A stretch of 64,000 nucleotides of DNA, from contig JACMQW010000080.1 of NCBI GenBank assembly GCA_014376785.1, positions 42,285-106,284 on the forward strand. The letters are read 5' to 3'. The notes beneath the pieces were generated by a model. It did no database searches, was not told the origin of the DNA, and worked only from the letters and a program-made list of their open reading frames with translations. The DNA comes from Oligoflexia bacterium (GTDB lineage: Bacteria > Bdellovibrionota > UBA1018). The translations under genes and the position numbers were made by a program. Below are positions 30,562 through 39,643 of the stretch, piece after piece; positions within the stretch are counted from its first letter, which is position 1; the number at the start of each line of letters is the position of its first letter.

Positions 30562-31386
30562 TTGTGTATGCATGTCGTTATGTACCGATTAGAGAGAGAA
30601 GACTTCGTTAAGGCGCCATACATCTCCCTCTGGGCCACCCTCGGTTTTCAGGCCGGGTTTATTAACGCATTTGGGTTTCTTGCCTGCGGGCGCTATGTCT
30701 CCCACATCACCGGATTTGGGACTCAAATTGGCTTAGCGCTCGCGGGTAGCAAGGGATGGCTCGCCATCGAATTGCTGGGCTTTCCGTTGTCTTTCATGGT
30801 GGGTTCGTTCACGAGCGGTTTTTTTACCAGTGCCCGTCTCGAACGTGGGGAGGTCCCCTGGTATGGCCCGATCACTCTCATTCTGCCCGGTATTCTCTTC
30901 ACCCTCGCAGGTCTGGGAGTGGCCGGATTATTCGGTCCATTTGCAGAAGGACTGGTAGAAGCGAGAGATTTTTTCCTCCTTTTTCTGCTTTCATTTGCTT
31001 GCGGTATGCAAAATGGATGTTTTGCGACGCTTACGAAAGGACAGATCAGGACCACTCACTTAACTGGGATTAGCACGGATATCGGATCAGATTTTGCGCG
31101 CATGTGGTTTGGAAAGCTTTCCGAGTCAGAGTATGCCCTCACTCGGCGGACAAATATTTCTAGAATCGCCACATTCGCGGCTTTTGCTTCGGGATCTATT
31201 CTTTCAGTTCTTGTTTCTAACCGATTCGGGTACGCGGCACTGATCGTGCCTTTCTTGACCGCGAGCTTTGCTTACTTAGCGATTCGAAAGATTCACAACA
31301 TTTTAGACATCCGATTTAAAACGGTGAATTCCCTGATGTTAGCTAAAAATACCAATTTAATGGAAATCGTCGCTGATTCTTTTTAA
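30562..31386 (+). CDS. DUF1275 (YoaK) family membrane protein
   Basis: 274 residues with about six to seven membrane segments. Family signatures: FINAFGFLACGRYVSHITG near the N-terminus and SFACGMQNGCFATL then RTTHLTGISTDIG in the middle. Function in bacteria is not established. The start is uncertain: ATGs at 30562, 30568 and 30580 all lack a clear Shine-Dalgarno sequence. Confidence 0.85.
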   Translation: MCMHVVMYRLEREDFVKAPYISLWATLGFQAGFINAFGFLACGRYVSHITGFGTQIGLALAGSKGWLAIELLGFPLSFMVGSFTSGFFTSARLERGEVPWYGPITLILPGILFTLAGLGVAGLFGPFAEGLVEARDFFLLFLLSFACGMQNGCFATLTKGQIRTTHLTGISTDIGSDFARMWFGKLSESEYALTRRTNISRIATFAAFASGSILSVLVSNRFGYAALIVPFLTASFAYLAIRKIHNILDIRFKTVNSLMLAKNTNLMEIVADSF

Positions 31387-31639
31387 TCATTGCGTGGAAG
31401 CTGGTCGCACCCCTAGTGAGGCTTTCAAACGGCTGGATCGTCACTCACTTTGGTTGTCCTTCGGTCAGGTTCCTGTTTTATCGATTACGGGCGTCGTCAC
31501 TTTTTGCAGCACTTCGATCGACTCTGCATTTTTAAAAAGAAAGCCGAGGCTCTTTCCCTTTCCCGTCGCGACCATAATCGAAATCGGCGATCTCCCGAGT
31601 AGACAAATGGAGATGTTTCTTTCAGAATTTAGAACAGAC

Positions 31640-31738
31640 GCCTAGTTCGGGGAAGTCCGGTGAGAATCCGGCGCTGTGCCGCAACGGTATGCGATTCATT
31701 CGTAAGCCCGATTGCCGACTGGGTTTAACTTCCGAGCA
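31640..31738 (+). ncRNA. Cobalamin (B12) riboswitch
   Basis: Contains the B12 element core: GGGGAAGTCCGGTGAGAATC, then CCGGCGCTGTGCCGCAACGG, and the downstream AAGCCCGA segment, all in the expected order. It ends just before the RBS of the following exported-protein gene (GCAGGAGACTTC), so it probably represses translation when adenosylcobalamin is bound. The boundaries are approximate. The 31387-31639 stretch before it has no gene I can support. Confidence 0.88.
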
Positions 31739-31747
31739 GGAGACTTC

Positions 31748-32329
31748 ATGCGCAATTTGTGGGTTATTTTATCTCTTTTTATTGTTGTTCCTAGCGCGTT
31801 TTCGGACGCGTCTATTCCGGAAGTTAGCCGGCGGCAGTTCATTAGGTCGGGTGTTCTCTGTGCCTTTGCCACTCTGATCGATGTGAGCGCACATTCCCCG
31901 ATTAAAAAAGCGATTCACCATGAGTGGTCGATTCACCCCCAGTTCGACATCGAAACTTTAGGGTTAGAGAGTTTCGGAAATTCGGTAAAAGAGCTTCTTC
32001 TTAAGCAAGGCTATGCTCCAGACGCTGAAACCGCTGAGCGGGTTCGATGGAATCTTCAGGCAAAAATCTGGAATCGACTGGAGCCCGCTTCGGAGCTCAG
32101 CGGGGTCATGCAGATCAGCAGTGTGGTAGCGGTTTGGTTAGGCCCAAATAGGTACCTTTATCTGAATCCTCATTTTCGAATTGAACCGATCGACTCGCCG
32201 AGCACTGATTCAATTGCTCGCACCATCGGGAAAATCCGCTACATCAGTGATACGAGTGATCTTCGAGTATTGACCTATTGGTTGGGTGAAGAACCTACGG
32301 ACCGGTTGGTCCTCGTGACTTCAATTTAG
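31748..32329 (+). CDS. B12-regulated exported protein of unknown function
   Basis: 193 residues. The start is fixed by AGGAG five bases before the ATG; the longer frame would begin inside the riboswitch. The N-terminus is a hydrophobic signal (LWVILSLFIVVPSAFS). It is followed by SRRQFIRSGVLCAFATL, a twin-arginine-like motif before a second hydrophobic stretch, so export or anchoring could use Sec or Tat. The mature part (about 55-193) shows no domain I know. A cobalamin riboswitch in front implies a role in B12 uptake, in corrinoid handling, or in replacing a B12-dependent process. Confidence 0.75.
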   Translation: MRNLWVILSLFIVVPSAFSDASIPEVSRRQFIRSGVLCAFATLIDVSAHSPIKKAIHHEWSIHPQFDIETLGLESFGNSVKELLLKQGYAPDAETAERVRWNLQAKIWNRLEPASELSGVMQISSVVAVWLGPNRYLYLNPHFRIEPIDSPSTDSIARTIGKIRYISDTSDLRVLTYWLGEEPTDRLVLVTSI

Positions 32330-32509
32330 CCGATCCTTTTCTACTGGATTCAGTGTAGGGTTAGGTTTTCGTTGTGTCTTAATACTGGATATTCCAGCGA
32401 TATAAAAACGGTATAAATATTCCGGATTTTCGTGCCCTCGATCGTCGGTTAGAGTTCGAACTTAAATTTTAAAATGATCGCTTGTTGCGTATGATAAAGA
32501 TCGTAAGTG

Positions 32510-32692
32510 ATGACATTTGCTGAATTGATTTTCTTTATCGCGGTCGTTTTAATCCTCTATCGCCTGATGAGTCCACTTCAGCGCGTGATAGAGCTGCGGC
32601 TTCGAAAGTTTTTCAAATCCAAAAATAAAAAGAGTGATGCAGCCGTCATCGACATCACGGATTATTCCAAAAACAAAAATCGAAAAGAATAA
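32510..32692 (+). CDS. Small single-span membrane protein
   Basis: 60 residues. One N-terminal transmembrane helix (LIFFIAVVLILYRLM), then a basic cytoplasmic tail (RLRKFFKSKNKKS) and an acidic patch. I do not recognise it. It ends 8 bp before the prohibitin gene and is likely in one operon with it. Confidence 0.5.
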   Translation: MTFAELIFFIAVVLILYRLMSPLQRVIELRLRKFFKSKNKKSDAAVIDITDYSKNKNRKE

Positions 32693-32700
32693 GAGCGCAA

Positions 32701-33606
32701 ATGAACCTCGACCCCAATTCCATTGATCCCGCAAAGGTTCTCAGTAAATTGATCCCAGGATTGATAGCCCTAGCGCTAGTCATTGCATTTTTTAGTTCCT
32801 ATTCCGTTATCTCGCCTGGAAATACAGGAGTTATTTTTAACGTCTGGACAGGATCATTGAGGACGGTTCCGCAGGGGATGGCTTGGCGAATGCCGTGGGT
32901 GACGCAAGTGCAAAGTTATCCCACTGCGCTTCGAACTTATACGATGGTCAGAAAAAGTACCGAAGGTTCCATGTCCGGTGATGACAGTATCGATCTGCCG
33001 AGCAAAGAGGGGCAACACATCACCCAAGACATCTCCGTGACTTATAACACTTCAGAGGATCAGGCCGCCCAAGTTTTCAAAGCGTTTCGTGGCGCTGAGA
33101 TCGAGGATATCGAGAATACATTCATTCGTCGAACCATCATTACGGTTGCCCAAAATACGGCCGGGCAAATGTCACTCTCAGAAATCATTTCCGCAAAAAG
33201 AAATGATCTTCAAGATAATATCCAAAAAAATCTATCGGTAGAAATAGAAAAAATGGGCTTCCATTTGGATAAAGTAAATCTTGGAGCGAGTCATCTTCCG
33301 GCTTCGTTGGAGACTCAAATGCAGCAAAAGATGGCCGCTCAACAGCAGGCGCAACAAGCCGAATATGAGCTTCAGAAACAGCAAATGCTTGCGAAAGCCG
33401 AGGTCGCTAAATCTGAAGGGGAGGCCCAAGCCATACTCGTCCGTGCAAAGGCTCAGGCCGAAGCGAATCGTCTCCTCCAATCCACACTCAGTGCAAACCT
33501 CGTTCAAAGTAAGGCGATTGATAAGTGGAATGGCGTGCTTCCGCAAGTCTCAGGTGGCAATACGCCGTTCATCGATCTGCGTGGAGTGAAAGCGTCGAAA
33601 GAGTAG
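32701..33606 (+). CDS. Prohibitin/SPFH-family membrane protein
   Basis: 301 residues: one N-terminal membrane anchor (LIALALVIAFFSSYSVI), an SPFH/band-7 domain (VISPGNTGVIFNVWTG through QDISVTYNT) and a long Gln/Ala/Glu coiled coil (QQKMAAQQQAQQAEYELQ). The prohibitin/HflC type scaffolds membrane domains and modulates proteases such as FtsH. Only one SPFH gene is present, so it resembles stand-alone prohibitin homologues more than an HflKC pair. Confidence 0.88.
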   Translation: MNLDPNSIDPAKVLSKLIPGLIALALVIAFFSSYSVISPGNTGVIFNVWTGSLRTVPQGMAWRMPWVTQVQSYPTALRTYTMVRKSTEGSMSGDDSIDLPSKEGQHITQDISVTYNTSEDQAAQVFKAFRGAEIEDIENTFIRRTIITVAQNTAGQMSLSEIISAKRNDLQDNIQKNLSVEIEKMGFHLDKVNLGASHLPASLETQMQQKMAAQQQAQQAEYELQKQQMLAKAEVAKSEGEAQAILVRAKAQAEANRLLQSTLSANLVQSKAIDKWNGVLPQVSGGNTPFIDLRGVKASKE

Positions 33607-33701
33607 GCGCTGACTGATCCGCTTTCCAAACGGCTCTCTTTTTTTTAGAATTGTTACGAATGAGGTGTTCTCATTTCTGAGTCCTTTTGATGAGGTGATA
33701 A

Positions 33702-34352
33702 TTGGCGACAAACGATCCCCAGTGGTTGAAAAATCTCTCTCGGCGTTTCCAATTTTTGGCGGTGCCTCACATTGCGATCTTACTCGTCACGCTGCAAATT
33801 TTCGGATTTTTACTCGTTCTATCTGATCCCGTTTGGTTCGAGCGTCTGATCCTTTTGCCGGAGCGAGTGACGAATGGAGAAGTCTGGCGTCTGGTTACTT
33901 TTCTTGCCATTCCGCTTACGTCCAGCCCGATTTGGATGGTCTTCGCGCTGCTATTCTTAAATTCCGTCTTGAGTTCGATTGAATCAGAGTGGGGTGCATT
34001 CAAAACTACGCTTTATGTTTTAACCTCTATTCTAGTAACGGTTTCGTTTTCATTTATTTTTAGATACCCGGTCATCCAAGTGACTGATTTCACTTCGACG
34101 CTATTTTTAGCCGCAGCGGCCCTCTTTCCGGAATATGAGATGAGAGTCTACTTTCTTTTTCCGGTTAAAATGAAATATTTGGGATGGCTCGCTTTGGCGT
34201 TTGTGGGGCTTCGGCTGCTACAAGGATCTTGGATCGACCGATTTTTCATTCTGGCGATTTACTCAAACTATTTGTTGTTCTTTGGACCATCTGCCTTTTC
34301 CCAGTTCAGAAATTGGAAAAGGCGTCGAGAATACCGAAAGAATTTCCGATAA
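33702..34352 (+). CDS. Rhomboid-like membrane protein without catalytic residues
   Basis: 216 residues, about five to six membrane helices. The pattern GEVWRLVTFLAIPL and the overall layout resemble rhomboid/derlin-fold proteins, but I see no GxSx active-site Ser and no matching His. It would be a pseudoprotease if the fold assignment holds. The TTG start at 33702 is supported by GAGGTG upstream. The basic C-terminal tail (WKRRREYRKNFR) is probably cytoplasmic. Confidence 0.55.
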   Translation: MATNDPQWLKNLSRRFQFLAVPHIAILLVTLQIFGFLLVLSDPVWFERLILLPERVTNGEVWRLVTFLAIPLTSSPIWMVFALLFLNSVLSSIESEWGAFKTTLYVLTSILVTVSFSFIFRYPVIQVTDFTSTLFLAAAALFPEYEMRVYFLFPVKMKYLGWLALAFVGLRLLQGSWIDRFFILAIYSNYLLFFGPSAFSQFRNWKRRREYRKNFR

Positions 34353-34353
34353 A

Positions 34354-34677
34354 TTAAAGAGCTGAGGTTTTTTTGCCCACATCGCGAAGCTCCCACTCTG
34401 CTTCAGTGAAGGTTTTGTAAATAAAAGTATAGTTCGGAAAAATTTCCGGAAGTTTTTCTTTCAAGAGAGCGTCGATCATTGCGAATCGATCGATGCGTCT
34501 TTTCTCCTCAAATTCATTGGAAGAAATGTCGATCTTAATCGTGTCCGGGTTCCATTGGGAAACTTTTACAAATTCCAATGGCATCGACCGGATGGCTTCT
34601 TCAATTTTTTGACAGACTTCGTTTTGTCCCATGGGAGAGTCATATCTTATTTCGGAGTTAGAGTCTGAAAAAGTCAT
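34354..34677 (-). CDS. Small hypothetical protein, possibly BolA-like fold
   Basis: 107 residues, soluble. The run KIDISSNEFEEKRRIDRFAM followed by a helix resembles the class II KH arrangement of BolA proteins (strand, loop, Arg-rich helix), but no conserved BolA signature is clear. It is convergent with the rhomboid-like gene, stops almost touching. Confidence 0.45.
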   Translation of the reverse strand: MTFSDSNSEIRYDSPMGQNEVCQKIEEAIRSMPLEFVKVSQWNPDTIKIDISSNEFEEKRRIDRFAMIDALLKEKLPEIFPNYTFIYKTFTEAEWELRDVGKKTSAL

Positions 34678-34773
34678 TCGGTCGACCCCTTCAAAAGAAA
34701 AACGGCTGATGAAATATGAATGGATTCATCCGCCATGTGAAAGAATTGAAGCAAACTTTGGATTCAGGTCGAT

Positions 34774-35205
34774 TTAGCCGGGTGAAAATTCGCCTTGCTC
34801 CATGCCAGACCAGTAGTGAATGTGGGAAACTTTCGCGCTGATGAGCATGATTCCTTTGGTGTCTAAACCATCTGGAAACTAAATATTAAGGCTAGGTACC
34901 CAATGTTTTTCCATCTCATCACGTTTGGTAATCAGGGTGGTTTTTGCTTCCACCGAGGCAAAGACATTTTTCTTTAAAATACCTGTGTTGTTGAACTGAA
35001 GGCTAATCTTCGAGTTTTTCTTGATTGCTTTGACCTTTTTAGAACTGCCGTAGGTAAAGAAATACGAAGTGCCATCGTAATATACGTCTCAAGTATTACT
35101 CATCGGGCGGCTTTGAGTACGACCTCGCGGGTCAGAAGTGGTGAGCTGACGATAGTCGATGCCTTTCATGAATTTCGAGATTGTTTTCAAACTTGCTTTT
35201 GGCAT
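34774..35205 (-). pseudogene. PNPOx-like general stress protein (YdaG type), two nonsense codons
   Basis: Starts with a good RBS (AAAAGGAGCCTCT) and the family N-terminus FMKGIDYRQLTTSDPRGR then SRPMSN. An in-frame TGA at codon 39 (35089-35091) and a TAG at codon 109 (34879-34881) interrupt it; the TAG is where the family has Trp before FPDGLD. Otherwise the 144-codon frame stays readable to the end (SHIHYWSGM), so the inactivation is recent. The family is pyridoxamine-phosphate-oxidase-like flavin-binding stress proteins. Confidence 0.75.
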
Positions 35206-35401
35206 AGAGGCTCCTTTTGTTGAGGTTGTCGGCATTTTTCCCCGTATAAGGGAGTCGTCTATTGTTTCCCACTCTGAAGTGCAGGATGCATGTTCGGTGC
35301 AGAGAGGAGTGGCGGCGAGTAATCGACCACGGAATAGTGACTCACAGGCCCGCGTTGGTAAAAATCGGTAAAATCACGCAACGGTAAATTTTGTAGGCAA
35401 G

Positions 35402-35536
35402 TTAAGATTCGAATGCGGGGGGATTGCAGCTCAAGCGGCCGCCATTCCTCTCTGCCAGACCTTTCGGGATACTTAGTCCATTCCTAGTTCCTTTTCCCGA
35501 TGACTTAGCTGCGAAAAAAGGCCGCATGATTTTTTT
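35402..35536 (-). pseudogene. Remnant of a histidine kinase ATPase domain
   Basis: The minus-strand frame reads KIMRPFFAAKSSGKGTRNGL and then SIPKGLAERNGGRLS. Compared with the usual kinase ending PFFTTK...GKGTGLGLSI, the G2 box is mutated (GTRNGLS), and nothing upstream encodes the rest of a kinase. A dead C-terminal fragment; 35210-35400 and 35540-35740 hold nothing I can assign. Confidence 0.5.
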
Positions 35537-35742
35537 CTGGAGAAATCGACAAGTCCCCCGCAGGGTTCCCACCGTTCGGTCAACGCTTAGATCGCTTTTC
35601 AAGTCTTTATTGGTTCGTTGGCCGCGGCGGTTCAAGCACTCAGTGCCTCTCCAGTGCTCCTAGTGCTGGTTTTGGGGTAATTTTCACGGCCAGGTTTCTG
35701 CATGTTAGGATTCAGAATACTCCAACCCCGAAAGGCTTTCCT

Positions 35743-36108
35743 ATGTCCGCTCGTATTTTATTTATCGATAGTGATCACGCAAAAATTTTTAAACTGAATG
35801 CGGATAAGATTGACACGCATGCCATGAAGAAACACGACGCCCAACATCAGGTTGGCGGAGGCGGTAAAGAAGATGAACAAGAAAAACATTTTTTTCATGA
35901 CGTGGCGAAAGAGTTAGCCGGAACCACCGAGCTCTTAGTTGTGGGACCCGGATTGGCGAAAATCCGTTTTAAAACTCACCTCGAGACTCACCACCATCAA
36001 GACCTCTGCAAAGCGGTTGTGGGAATGGAGGCAATCGATCATCCGACCGATCCCCAGATCATGGCAGTCGGGAAAAAATTTTTTAAAACCTATAACCTTT
36101 TTCACTGA
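35743..36108 (+). CDS. eRF1-like 'translational machinery' family protein
   Basis: 121 residues: ILFIDSDHAKIFKLNADKI at the N-terminus, then a His/Gly-rich loop (KKHDAQHQVGGGGKEDEQEKHFFHDVA split over about 30 residues) and ELLVVGPGLAKIRFKTHLE. This pattern matches short proteins of the archaeal/bacterial eRF1 domain 3-like family (alpha/beta fold related to ribosomal L7Ae). Function is unknown. A strong terminator follows, so it is monocistronic. Confidence 0.6.
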   Translation: MSARILFIDSDHAKIFKLNADKIDTHAMKKHDAQHQVGGGGKEDEQEKHFFHDVAKELAGTTELLVVGPGLAKIRFKTHLETHHHQDLCKAVVGMEAIDHPTDPQIMAVGKKFFKTYNLFH

Positions 36109-36122
36109 TTCTATCCCCTGAT

Positions 36123-36160
36123 GCGGCCTCCACTTTTTCTGTGGGAGCCGCACTTTTATT
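36123..36160 (+). terminator. Rho-independent terminator
   Basis: Arms GCGGCCTCCAC and GTGGGAGCCGC around a TTTTTCT loop, then ACTTTTATT, 15 bp after the eRF1-like gene. Confidence 0.85.
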
Positions 36161-36248
36161 AAGTCTGGAGAGGATGAAATTATTTCTCATCGCCTCCAAT
36201 ATTTCGGTTTAATTTTGAACACCGCTCCTTTTCCTCTAGAATGTCCTA

Positions 36249-37043
36249 ATGAAAATTACATTAGACCTTGGGGCATTGCAGAAAGCGGGAAAGATTACGG
36301 TCGCGGAAAAGGAGCGGCTGTTTGCGCTTTCGAAAGAAAGCGAAGGCTCTCACGCTCTTTCGATTCTCTTTATTTTCGCCTCTATCGCTGTTGCGATGGG
36401 ACTGCTTGGATTGAATTCCGAGTTGTTTATACATGTGTTGAAGAGTCTTTACGGTTTTTTGGGTGATACCGGACTGCAACTTTTTATCATCGCCCTGCTT
36501 TTAGTCGGGGGCACCTCATCGAATAGTGGCTTCCTGATAGGATTGGCCCCTTTTGTGATGCTGGGTTTGCTCGGTGGTTCGACATTTTACTCTCACGCTT
36601 CTTATTTCGTGGCAATTCAGCAGCCGGCGTTGACCGTTCTCTTGTTTTCGTGTTTGGCCTTGGCGGGGCTCTGGCTCTCGCATCGGGTTAATTTCGCTCG
36701 CGAGAGGTTGGCGCTGGTTTTCGCCCGGGTCTGCATGATCATCGTAAATATGGGGCTCTGGGTGGGTTCCTTATCGGGAAGCGAAGCCGGAAAGGGATAC
36801 CGAGTGCTCCCTGAAACTTTCTCAGTTATTTGGGCTATCGCACTCTTAGGGGTCGGGATTTGGGGAGCGAGATCTGGCCGGAGGTTTGTCGTAAATACCT
36901 GCGCAGTCTTCGGCTCCATTCATTTCTACACCCAGTGGTTCGAGCGTTTAGGCGCATCGCCTGGCTCGCTCCTCTCTGCGGGCGTTCTTGCACTTGGGAT
37001 TCTCTCTGCTTTGAAGTCCTATAATCGCAAGCCGGATCGTTAA
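36249..37043 (+). CDS. Polytopic membrane protein, DUF2157-like
   Basis: 264 residues. A short soluble N-terminus (LGALQKAGKITVAEKERLFAL), which resembles the start of DUF2157 proteins, is followed by about eight hydrophobic helices (HALSILFIFASIAVAMGLLG, GLQLFIIALLLVGG, and others). No catalytic or transport motif is visible. It overlaps the convergent UspA gene by 4 bp at its 3' end. Confidence 0.6.
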   Translation: MKITLDLGALQKAGKITVAEKERLFALSKESEGSHALSILFIFASIAVAMGLLGLNSELFIHVLKSLYGFLGDTGLQLFIIALLLVGGTSSNSGFLIGLAPFVMLGLLGGSTFYSHASYFVAIQQPALTVLLFSCLALAGLWLSHRVNFARERLALVFARVCMIIVNMGLWVGSLSGSEAGKGYRVLPETFSVIWAIALLGVGIWGARSGRRFVVNTCAVFGSIHFYTQWFERLGASPGSLLSAGVLALGILSALKSYNRKPDR

Positions 37044-38152
37044 GACCGCTTCGACCGAACGGATATGACCGGCGTTGGAGCTGCGAGGATTACATCGCGC
37101 AGCGTTCTTCCGAAAAAGGCGCCCGCGAGCAAGGAGTGTCCGTGGGTTCCCATGATGATCAGCGATGGCTTCGATCGCTTTACTTCCATTAATACGGCGT
37201 CGGTCGAGGACCGAGTTTTTGAGTCGAGCAACGCAGTTGCTTCAATTCCCATTTTTCGAGCAAGTTTCGTTTTAAGCGCGAGCTGCTTCATCGCGAGAGC
37301 TTTCGTTTCCGCAATGTATTCATAAATGGCAGGTGAGAGCTGGGGGGCCGAAAAAGCCGTTTGAAGGACCGGATGAAGTGCGTCGTGCATACAGTGAAAG
37401 AACTCGACCCGAGCGCCAAGGAGGAGCGCGAGCCTCATTGCATATTTCTCCGCTGGAATACTGTTCGCGGTAAGCGAAGTCGGAATGAGAAGGCTGATTT
37501 TTTTGTCGCCCAAGAAATCGGCTGAATTTCCGACAGCGGAAGGCCCGATGATCATTACAGGAATTTTTGACAATCGAATAAGGCTCTCGGACACGCTCCC
37601 GAGAAAAATTCGTCGAATACCGCGGCGTCCGTGCGTCCCGACTGAGATCATTTCGTAGATGTCGATTTGATTCGCCAGGTTTAAAAGTTCATCTACAGGA
37701 TCCCCCGATATGAAGCTGGCTTTTGAAAAAGCGCTCAGCGATTTTTCTAAGGTTTTTAATCGGACAAGCCGATCGCGCAGCGACGAACGGATCTCAGACT
37801 GAGCCCTTCGGGTTAAGTCGGGAAAATCGGTTAGACCTGCAATATGTACGAGGTCGATTTTACGTTTTAATCTTATCGCTAATTGGTCGGAGAATTTCCG
37901 GACAGCGTCGCCTCTTTTTTCGCCGCTGTTGTCGATGGCGTTTTCTTCCGCAATCAGAATTAATTTTTCGTCTTTCTTTTTCAATTTCAACTCTGGACGG
38001 CTATTTATTCTTCGTTTCCTGGCATTCATCTCTGTTTGATTTGCAGTGGGCGTGCCGACTGGAGGACCTCTAGTGTGTGATTCATTCGCGCTCGGTCCCT
38101 GCGAATCAAGACTTGGGAAATAATGTCTCTCGTTTGGGAGCTTCTGGCTCAT
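37040..38152 (-). CDS. Tandem universal stress protein (two UspA domains)
   Basis: 370 residues. After a basic N-terminal extension, two Usp domains follow: the first ends with the nucleotide-binding motif VGTHGRRGIRRIFLGSVSES and the second with MGTHGHSLLAGAFFGRTLRD, both of the GxxGxxxxxxGS/T type that binds ATP. Usp proteins act in stress survival and signalling. The start is uncertain: ATG at 38152 or 38029, neither with a strong RBS. Confidence 0.82.
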   Translation of the reverse strand: MSQKLPNERHYFPSLDSQGPSANESHTRGPPVGTPTANQTEMNARKRRINSRPELKLKKKDEKLILIAEENAIDNSGEKRGDAVRKFSDQLAIRLKRKIDLVHIAGLTDFPDLTRRAQSEIRSSLRDRLVRLKTLEKSLSAFSKASFISGDPVDELLNLANQIDIYEMISVGTHGRRGIRRIFLGSVSESLIRLSKIPVMIIGPSAVGNSADFLGDKKISLLIPTSLTANSIPAEKYAMRLALLLGARVEFFHCMHDALHPVLQTAFSAPQLSPAIYEYIAETKALAMKQLALKTKLARKMGIEATALLDSKTRSSTDAVLMEVKRSKPSLIIMGTHGHSLLAGAFFGRTLRDVILAAPTPVISVRSKRS

Positions 38153-38299
38153 TCAGTTGCCACTGCTGTCGATCGATCGAATTCGGAGGATTCTCTCATT
38201 CTTGCGCGGGAAGAGGGGATTATTTCCACCACTCGCTCATTATGCAAATGATTCCTCGCGAATGCGAGTTAGCTCCTGATTTTTAATCTGGATTCGATT

Positions 38300-38650
38300 C
38301 TAAAGAAAAACCGATTTGAGCGCCGTGAACAAAAGTGCTGAAAAATAAGCTCTGCCGAGCAGAGGAACGGTGGCGATTTCCGCGGCGACGGCCAGGTAAT
38401 TCGGGAGTGAGAAAAAACGGTGAAGGCCATGACTCACCAGTTGCTGGCCACGAAACGAAAGGCGGTGGGTACCCATGCCTCTCCCCGCAAGCGCATTGAT
38501 TTATAACGCGATCATCGCTCTCTTTTATTAGCGCGGTGGCCAGCTGTGCACTTGCTCTCGGATGCTGAGTAAATTTCGTGCTCCAAGACGCATTTCATGA
38601 AGTCTTTGGACCGCAATGAGAAATAAAAGTGCATAAAAATCATTTCCAGA
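38300..38650 (-). pseudogene. Remnants of an isoprenylcysteine methyltransferase-like gene
   Basis: Two pieces in the right order. An N-terminal one (about 38650-38530) reads DFYALLFLIAVQRLHEMRLG and then ARNLLSIREQ. A C-terminal one (about 38455-38300) reads QQLVSHGLHRFFSLPNYLAV and then AAEIATVPLLGRAYFSALLF. The HPNYLAV-like motif and following helices are diagnostic for the ICMT-type family, but SLPNYLAV lacks the His. The middle is missing and the frames differ, so it is dead. Confidence 0.6.
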
Positions 38651-38855
38651 CGCGGAAGAGAGCAAGCTCGGAGTTGAACGCACGAGTCCCTGGGCGCCCA
38701 GTTGCCACGAGCATCATGCCATGTGCGGGCAGGACACCTTTCAGCGCGTTTTTCAGACCAAGGTCTTTAATTACCAATACCCCTTGTGGGCTCAGGTATT
38801 CTCCACAAACGGTTCGAATGGAGCCGAACCCGCTCCGGTCACTGTCATCTCTGAA
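38640..38855 (-). pseudogene. Possible C-terminal remnant of a type III polyketide synthase
   Basis: A 71-codon frame ends GTRAFNSELALFRVWK-stop and contains IKDLGLKNALKGVLPAHGMM. The last part recalls the GPGF...ELALLR ending of type III PKS, and these genes are usually followed by an ICMT-like gene, as the remnant here is. The condensing region and GNMSS motif are absent, so the assignment rests on weak similarity plus order. 38860-38980 shows nothing else. Confidence 0.35.
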
Positions 38856-38986
38856 ATTGTTTATTAAGTCGGTTCCATTCAGAAATGATCACTAAGGGAC
38901 ATGAAAGTGTCATCTGACTTCTAGGGGTTGGTTATTCTTCACCGGAATTTCTTGAGTAGGCGAAGCCTTCGCGCGAAACTGAGCGA

Positions 38987-39643
38987 ATGTACCTCTTCAT
39001 TGCGTTTGTCCCGACCGTTTTGTTAATCACGCTTTTTAGTTTCCTGATTCTAGCAAGTCGCCGGAGATTCCATTCACTCTGCCGGGAGCTCGGAGCACGG
39101 TCGCAATTTCTTGGCGGTGCAGTTCTGCGCCTGGGAAATCACTCCTTCTCGATCGAATCGTTATCGACCCAAAACACTCATTCTGGTTTTGGTGGTTCTT
39201 ATTTGGTCTCTCGTTCCCAAGTGGTGGCGAACCAAAGATTACGAGCAGGAAATATCGAAGCAGCATCGATTCTCTTCGCCCTTGGACTTCCGAAGAACGC
39301 GCGGATAGAAAAAGGAGAGAAGGGGGATTTTTTTCTTCACTCTGCTTCTACCCCTATTTCTGAAAAGAATTATAATCTGCTGAGTGATCAAATGCTGGAT
39401 GAGTGGCGAACATCTCGCGATTTGCGGAGTGCTTTCGCGATTTTATTTTCTGATTCGAAATCGTACTTAAAAATAGGACCACGAATCGAAATAAGTCGAT
39501 CGGGTTTCTCTAGGCCTTGGGTATTGGAGTATGGTCCACTCCCTTGGTCTATACTTGCAGAGCCTCGACTCGTTTTGCCTTACATCGAATCACTAAACAG
39601 TTTTTTAGAAGCAGTGGAGAAAAACGGACGGATCAAAGATTGA
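38987..39643 (+). CDS. Hypothetical membrane-anchored protein
   Basis: 218 residues. One N-terminal transmembrane helix (FIAFVPTVLLITLFSFLILA) followed by a basic patch (SRRRFHSLCRELGARS), so the remainder is probably cytoplasmic; it is mixed alpha/beta with no motif I recognise. It is convergent with the SGNH-like gene and overlaps it by 11 bp. Confidence 0.6.
   Translation: MYLFIAFVPTVLLITLFSFLILASRRRFHSLCRELGARSQFLGGAVLRLGNHSFSIESLSTQNTHSGFGGSYLVSRSQVVANQRLRAGNIEAASILFALGLPKNARIEKGEKGDFFLHSASTPISEKNYNLLSDQMLDEWRTSRDLRSAFAILFSDSKSYLKIGPRIEISRSGFSRPWVLEYGPLPWSILAEPRLVLPYIESLNSFLEAVEKNGRIKD

Noticed and set aside
34774..35205. Possible stop-codon reassignment, since several stops fall at Trp positions (TGA/TAG)
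   Set aside because: The window's intact genes use TGA, TAG and TAA as normal stops, and the broken genes contain TAA too. Pseudogenes explain it.
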